A stretch of 11,184 nt of DNA, taken from the NCBI GenBank assembly GCA_016929735.1, contig JAFGID010000084.1, positions 1 through 11,184 of the forward strand, in the 5' to 3' direction. A program made the position numbers and the translations under genes. Every line of letters begins with the position of its first letter. Within the stretch, counting starts at the first letter, position 1. Origin of the DNA: Ignavibacteriales bacterium (GTDB taxonomy: Bacteria; Bacteroidota; Ignavibacteria; Ignavibacteriales; Melioribacteraceae). The notes beneath the pieces are model-generated. The model saw only the letters and a list, made by a program, of their open reading frames with translations. It did not search any database and was not told where the DNA came from. Positions 7,808-11,184 of this stretch are shown here, in pieces.

Positions 7808-10227
7808 TATATACCTCTTAAATATTCCTTTAATTTTTCTTCATTTTCTACAAGGACTTCACGGGCTTTGCTACCTTCAGATGGACCTACTATTTGTAAC
7901 TCTTCTAACTGGTCAACAATCCTCGCCGCTCTTGAATATCCTAGCTTTAATCTTCTTTGCAATAATGATACCGAACCTTGCTGATGTCGCACGATCACTC
8001 TTGCGGCTTCTTCAAGCATTTCGTCCCAATCATCACTTAGACCTGATTTTTCTTTTTTCTTCTCAACTACAGATGGAAGCAGAAATCTTTTTGTATAACC
8101 TTCCTGTTTATAAATATGCGTAGTAATCTTTTCGACTTCATCAGTTGATAAGTAAGCGTTTTGAATTCTGATTGGTTTTGGCAAATTACCCGGCAAGAAC
8201 AGCATATCCCCTTTGCCAAGCAATTGTTCAGCACCATTCATATCAAGAATCGTTCTTGAGTCAATTTTTGTTGCTACCTGATAAGCAATTCTCGCAGGAA
8301 AATTAGCTTTTATTACGCCTGTTATAACATTAACTGAAGGTCGCTGCGTAGCGAGAATCAGATGTATTCCAACAGCACGAGCCATCTGTGCTATTCTTGC
8401 AATTGGTGCTTCTACTTCTTTTGCAGATGTTATCATTAAATCTGCTAATTCATCAATAATAACAATCAAATAAGGGAGTTTGTAATGAATCATCCCTTCG
8501 CCATTAGGTTTGTTTTTTTTGTCCGATAATTCAATTCGTCTGTTATATTCAATTATGCTTCTAGCACCGATTCTTGCAAGTTTTTCGTATCGCTTTTCCA
8601 TTTCAATTTCAACTGATTTCAAAACATTAATTGCATTCAGTGGCGTTGTTACAATTTCTTCTGTCATATCGGGTGATACTGCAAGATAATGCTTTCTTAA
8701 ACCTTTGTAATATGATAACTCAATTTTCTTTGGGTCAATAATAATGAACTTTACTTCTGAAGGATGCTTTGAATATATCATGCTTGCAAGCATCATATTT
8801 ATTCCGACACTCTTACCTGAACCGGTAGAACCTGCGATTAACAAATGAGGCATTGTTGTAAGGTCAGTTATGTACGGTTCACCTGAAATTGTTTTTCCCA
8901 AAGCAAGTGGTAATTCGAAATCAACATTCTTTAGTTCAGCCAGAATTGGTTTAGCATTAACAATTGCAGGTTTGCTATTTGGTATTTCAACTCCAATTAC
9001 GCTTTCACCCGGAATCGGTGCGATTATTCTTATTCCTCTTGCGGCAAGTGCAAGAGCAATATCATCTTCAAGACTTACAATTCTGCTTATCTTTACTCCG
9101 GGAGCAGGAACGATTTTATATAAGGTAACAACAGGACCTGGAATAACGGTAATGTCTTCAATTTCTATATCAAATAATTTTAATTTTTCTTTTAATAGTT
9201 CTGCATTATGTTTTAATTCCTCCTCAGGAATTTTTAATGAATCCTCGGGAACATCACTTAATAATGATAAATTAGGTGAGATAAAATCGATCTCCTCTTC
9301 CCATTGATTCGGAAGTTTTTCTTCCTTTAATATATCAATCTCAATTTGAGAATCTTTTTCTGTATCTTTGATTATTTTCTTAATCTTCTCATCTTCTTCT
9401 TTGGCAAACGGGTCAATTATCGGTTTATTATTTGTTTGAAGTATTTTTATTTTTGTTTCTCTTGAAATCGGTTCAATAATTGATTGTTTGTCGTCATCCT
9501 GCTCGCGTAAGGATTTTATCTTTCTTAAATTATCTTTCGACCTTTCATCAACAGCGATTTTTCTGCTATAACCTTCTTCCTGCTTACGTTCAAAAATTTT
9601 ATTCCAAACTTTTTTTATAAATTCTGTTACCTTGTGCAACTTAACATCAAAAATTACAGCGATTATAATTCCGAGCAATACCAAAAAGAAAATTATGCCA
9701 CCCAAAGGACCGAGAAATCTTCCTATAATAGAACCTAACATAAATCCGACTTTGCCGGATAATTCGTTTGTGTCAATAAATATATCTAATGAATGCTGAA
9801 GCAATCCGAATAATGAAGCCAATAATACACCAATACTTACAAGAATATTAGTAAATGGTAAAAAGAATTTTTTGGGTTCCGGGCGGATTATTGTATATCC
9901 CCACAAGAATAATATTATCGGAAAAATAATCGAGAAGTAACCAATAGTTGAATTGATTAAGAAGTTAGAAACATACGCCCCGAATACTCCCATCCAATTA
10001 TAAGATTGAGTTGACTTATCAAATATCTTCTCAAAAAATTCGTCGAGCCGATAAGTAAAATTTGAATGGTCATAACTTGAATAAGAAAGAATACTAAGTA
10101 TGATTATAAAAGCCAACGCACATAATAAAACACCAAGCAATTTTTTCTTCTTCTCGATAGGAACGATGAAATAATTGCTCGAATTATTTGTTTTAGTTGT
10201 TTTAGTATTTCTTCTTTTTACTGCCAT
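7807..10227 (-). CDS. ftsK: DNA translocase FtsK
   Basis: 806 residues, in the size range of SpoIIIE/short FtsK proteins and much shorter than E. coli FtsK because the linker is short. FtsK is a septal ATP-driven pump that clears chromosome DNA through the division site and directs XerCD-dif recombination. Visible parts: basic N-terminus; about four membrane helices (31-50, 88-112, 124-145, 163-193); a charged linker (205-330); the alpha/beta motor from about 335; Walker A GSTGSGKS (466-473); Walker B LIVIIDELADLM (587-598, Asp592/Glu593); the motor stretch ATQRPSVNVITG; and a C-terminal winged-helix gamma domain (about 738-792, SVSLLQRRLKLGYSRAARIVDQLEE), which reads the polar orienting sequences. 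All motifs are intact. It starts 18 bases after comB and overlaps lolA by one base. Confidence 0.98.
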   Translation of the reverse strand: MAVKRRNTKTTKTNNSSNYFIVPIEKKKKLLGVLLCALAFIIILSILSYSSYDHSNFTYRLDEFFEKIFDKSTQSYNWMGVFGAYVSNFLINSTIGYFSIIFPIILFLWGYTIIRPEPKKFFLPFTNILVSIGVLLASLFGLLQHSLDIFIDTNELSGKVGFMLGSIIGRFLGPLGGIIFFLVLLGIIIAVIFDVKLHKVTEFIKKVWNKIFERKQEEGYSRKIAVDERSKDNLRKIKSLREQDDDKQSIIEPISRETKIKILQTNNKPIIDPFAKEEDEKIKKIIKDTEKDSQIEIDILKEEKLPNQWEEEIDFISPNLSLLSDVPEDSLKIPEEELKHNAELLKEKLKLFDIEIEDITVIPGPVVTLYKIVPAPGVKISRIVSLEDDIALALAARGIRIIAPIPGESVIGVEIPNSKPAIVNAKPILAELKNVDFELPLALGKTISGEPYITDLTTMPHLLIAGSTGSGKSVGINMMLASMIYSKHPSEVKFIIIDPKKIELSYYKGLRKHYLAVSPDMTEEIVTTPLNAINVLKSVEIEMEKRYEKLARIGARSIIEYNRRIELSDKKNKPNGEGMIHYKLPYLIVIIDELADLMITSAKEVEAPIARIAQMARAVGIHLILATQRPSVNVITGVIKANFPARIAYQVATKIDSRTILDMNGAEQLLGKGDMLFLPGNLPKPIRIQNAYLSTDEVEKITTHIYKQEGYTKRFLLPSVVEKKKEKSGLSDDWDEMLEEAARVIVRHQQGSVSLLQRRLKLGYSRAARIVDQLEELQIVGPSEGSKAREVLVENEEKLKEYLRGI
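7814..7819 (-). promoter_or_regulatory. Ribosome binding site of lolA
   Basis: On the minus strand AAGAGG lies 6 bases (TATATA) before the lolA ATG, inside the last codons of ftsK. It supports the ATG at 7807 as the true start and translation of lolA from the ftsK message. Confidence 0.65.
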
Positions 10228-10245
10228 TTTATTCTTTATTTTGAA

Positions 10246-10983
10246 TTACTCAGATTCCTTCTTTTCCATATTTTTTAAAACATTATCTGAAAATGAAGGA
10301 ACCACATTTACTGAATCTATTTGAGCACAATATTCCAAATCTTTCTCAAAACCATTTTCAATCAACAATTTTCCGTGTTCAGTTTCCTTAAGCATCTTTA
10401 AGATATTTTTACCTAATGATTTATAAAGCAAACTACTTGCTGTTGCTCCATCGGATAAAGAGACTTCTTCTTTCGATTCAGTTATCTTTTCTATTAATGC
10501 ACCTGCACATACACAATCTTCCATACTGAACATACTGTTTCTTCCTGCACATAAAATTAAAATGTCCTCATCAAGTTTTATCAAATGCTGTGCAATTACC
10601 GATAAATTATTGAAACAACAGGTAACAAGATTTTCCGAATATTTTGCCTGAACTATTGCCTTCGAGCCGTTTGTCGTAAAAAGTATAACTGACTTTCCCG
10701 ATACAACTTCAGGAGTATATTCCAATGGTGAATTACCAAGATTAAAACCTTCTATCATTTTCGTATTACGTTCACCACCTAATATAGTCTGTCCACCAAA
10801 AGCATCTCCCGATACTTTCATTGCAAAGGCAACCGTATTTACAGGTATTACTTCCCGAACACCATTTTGAATTGCAGTAGCGATTGTTGTCGTTGCACGT
10901 AATACATCAATAACTACAGTTGTCTTTTTTGTAAAAAACAATTCTTCCACATCAAGTGGGGCAAAGATTACATTAATTTTCAT
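10246..10983 (-). CDS. comB: 2-phosphosulfolactate phosphatase family protein (ComB-like)
   Basis: 245 residues, full family length. ComB removes phosphate from 2-phosphosulfolactate to give sulfolactate, the second step of coenzyme M synthesis in methanogens; many bacteria without coenzyme M carry homologues of uncertain substrate. Conserved blocks visible: VVIDVLRATTTI (23-34), GGERN (69-73), GFNLGNSP (79-86), LFTTNGSKAI (101-110), CAGR (145-148), FSMEDCVCAGALIE (152-165), DGATAS (178-183) and a late CAQIDSVNVVPS (219-230). The protein is cytoplasmic, with no signal or membrane segment. The ATG at 10983 has no Shine-Dalgarno site upstream; the gene follows gcvT after a 74-base gap with an inverted repeat and leads into ftsK after 18 bases. 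No comA or other sulfonate gene is visible, so the family call is firm but the substrate is not. Confidence 0.9.
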   Translation of the reverse strand: MKINVIFAPLDVEELFFTKKTTVVIDVLRATTTIATAIQNGVREVIPVNTVAFAMKVSGDAFGGQTILGGERNTKMIEGFNLGNSPLEYTPEVVSGKSVILFTTNGSKAIVQAKYSENLVTCCFNNLSVIAQHLIKLDEDILILCAGRNSMFSMEDCVCAGALIEKITESKEEVSLSDGATASSLLYKSLGKNILKMLKETEHGKLLIENGFEKDLEYCAQIDSVNVVPSFSDNVLKNMEKKESE

Positions 10984-10998
10984 ATTATTTTTTTACTG

Positions 10999-11051
10999 TC
11001 TTGGTGCCTTTGTGGCAGAGAGCTTCGCCACTAAGTCACGAAGGCACAAAG
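10999..11051. repeat. Imperfect palindromic intergenic repeat (REP-like candidate)
   Basis: The gap between gcvT and comB is nearly filled by an inverted repeat. An outer stem GTGCCTT (11004-11010) pairs with AAGGCAC (11041-11047); an inner stem GTGGC (11012-11016) pairs with GCCAC (11027-11031) around a 10-base loop. The two outer 15-base arms match at 13 positions as inverted copies. It is more G+C-rich than its surroundings. Neither side carries the T-run of a standard terminator; the minus strand continues into AGTAAAAAAATAAT and the comB ATG. From memory, similar CTTTGTGCCTTYGTG palindromes recur between genes in many environmental bacterial genomes. No second copy is seen in this window. 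Confidence 0.6.
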
Positions 11052-11057
11052 TTAAAT

Positions 11058-11184
11058 TTATTTTTGAACAAACGGTAATTTAGTTATTACTGCAGGAATT
11101 TCTTTCCCGCGTATAAAAAAGTTTACTTGTTTTCCTTCATCTGCAAATTCAAGTGGAACATATCCCATTGCAATCGGTTTGTCA
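11058..11184 (-). CDS. gcvT: Glycine cleavage system T protein (aminomethyltransferase), C-terminal end only
   Basis: Only the last 41 codons and the TAA stop (11058-11060) are inside the window; the rest lies beyond the right edge. The translation runs DKPIAMGYVPLEF at its start and ends ITKLPFVQK. The IAMGYV block, the RGKEIPAVI strand and the KLPFV tail match the C-terminal barrel of GcvT, which transfers the methylene group from aminomethylated H protein to tetrahydrofolate. A relative in the same fold family (for example a YgfZ-type folate protein) is possible but fits the tail less well. It ends 74 bases before comB and could share a transcript with it or not; the gap holds a palindrome rather than a clear terminator. 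Confidence 0.82.
   Translation of the reverse strand, partial: DKPIAMGYVPLEFADEGKQVNFFIRGKEIPAVITKLPFVQK

Noticed and set aside
8870..9307. 145-codon open frame on the plus strand inside ftsK
   Set aside because: It is antisense to the conserved FtsK motor region and its Ser/Ile-rich low-complexity translation has no family features.
11004..11047. gcvT terminator
   Set aside because: The hairpin is not followed by a T-run in the gcvT direction; the sequence after it on that strand is A-rich, so it was annotated as a repeat instead.
1..11184. Defence system, phage, integrated element or CRISPR array
   Set aside because: The recognised genes are core envelope, division and metabolic functions with even base composition; no integrase, transposase, nuclease effector or spaced direct repeats are visible.

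Overview
The window is AT-rich (about one third G+C by eye) and almost wholly coding. It looks like a chromosomal segment from the Bacteroidota/Chlorobi-Ignavibacteria side of the bacterial tree. The evidence is the gene set (large secreted alpha-2-macroglobulin, LolA, short FtsK, ComB-type phosphatase, a GcvT tail ending in KLPFVQK), the few Shine-Dalgarno sites, and three signal peptides that all put Gln directly after the expected cleavage site. The exact lineage cannot be fixed from this sequence. I see no phage, transposon, CRISPR array, tRNA or rRNA, and no gap longer than 74 bases without a gene.

Left third, plus strand: the 3' two thirds (roughly) of an alpha-2-macroglobulin gene (1-3525, cut by the window start), a hairpin terminator, then a secreted TPR protein (start 3586 or 3598, end 4617). 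A second hairpin (4635-4665) sits between this gene and the convergent minus-strand block and probably serves both sides.

Right two thirds, minus strand, in transcription order: end of gcvT (11184-11058), a 74-base gap holding an imperfect inverted repeat, comB-like phosphatase, ftsK, lolA, a flippase-like (LPG_synthase_TM family) membrane protein, an unassigned small outer-membrane-barrel candidate, and uppP. From comB to uppP every junction is a short gap (18 or 9 nt) or an overlap (1, 14 or 4 nt), so these six genes are probably one transcription unit.

Most of these products act on the cell envelope: FtsK couples septation to chromosome segregation, LolA carries lipoproteins across the periplasm, UppP regenerates undecaprenyl phosphate, and the flippase-like and barrel proteins sit in inner and outer membrane. 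The macroglobulin is a periplasmic or surface protease trap with an intact thioester motif. The region looks like ordinary core genome. I do not see a convincing new multi-gene system; the best leads are the flippase-barrel-uppP trio, the uniform Gln+1 signal peptides, the macroglobulin bait-like linker and the palindromic intergenic repeat.
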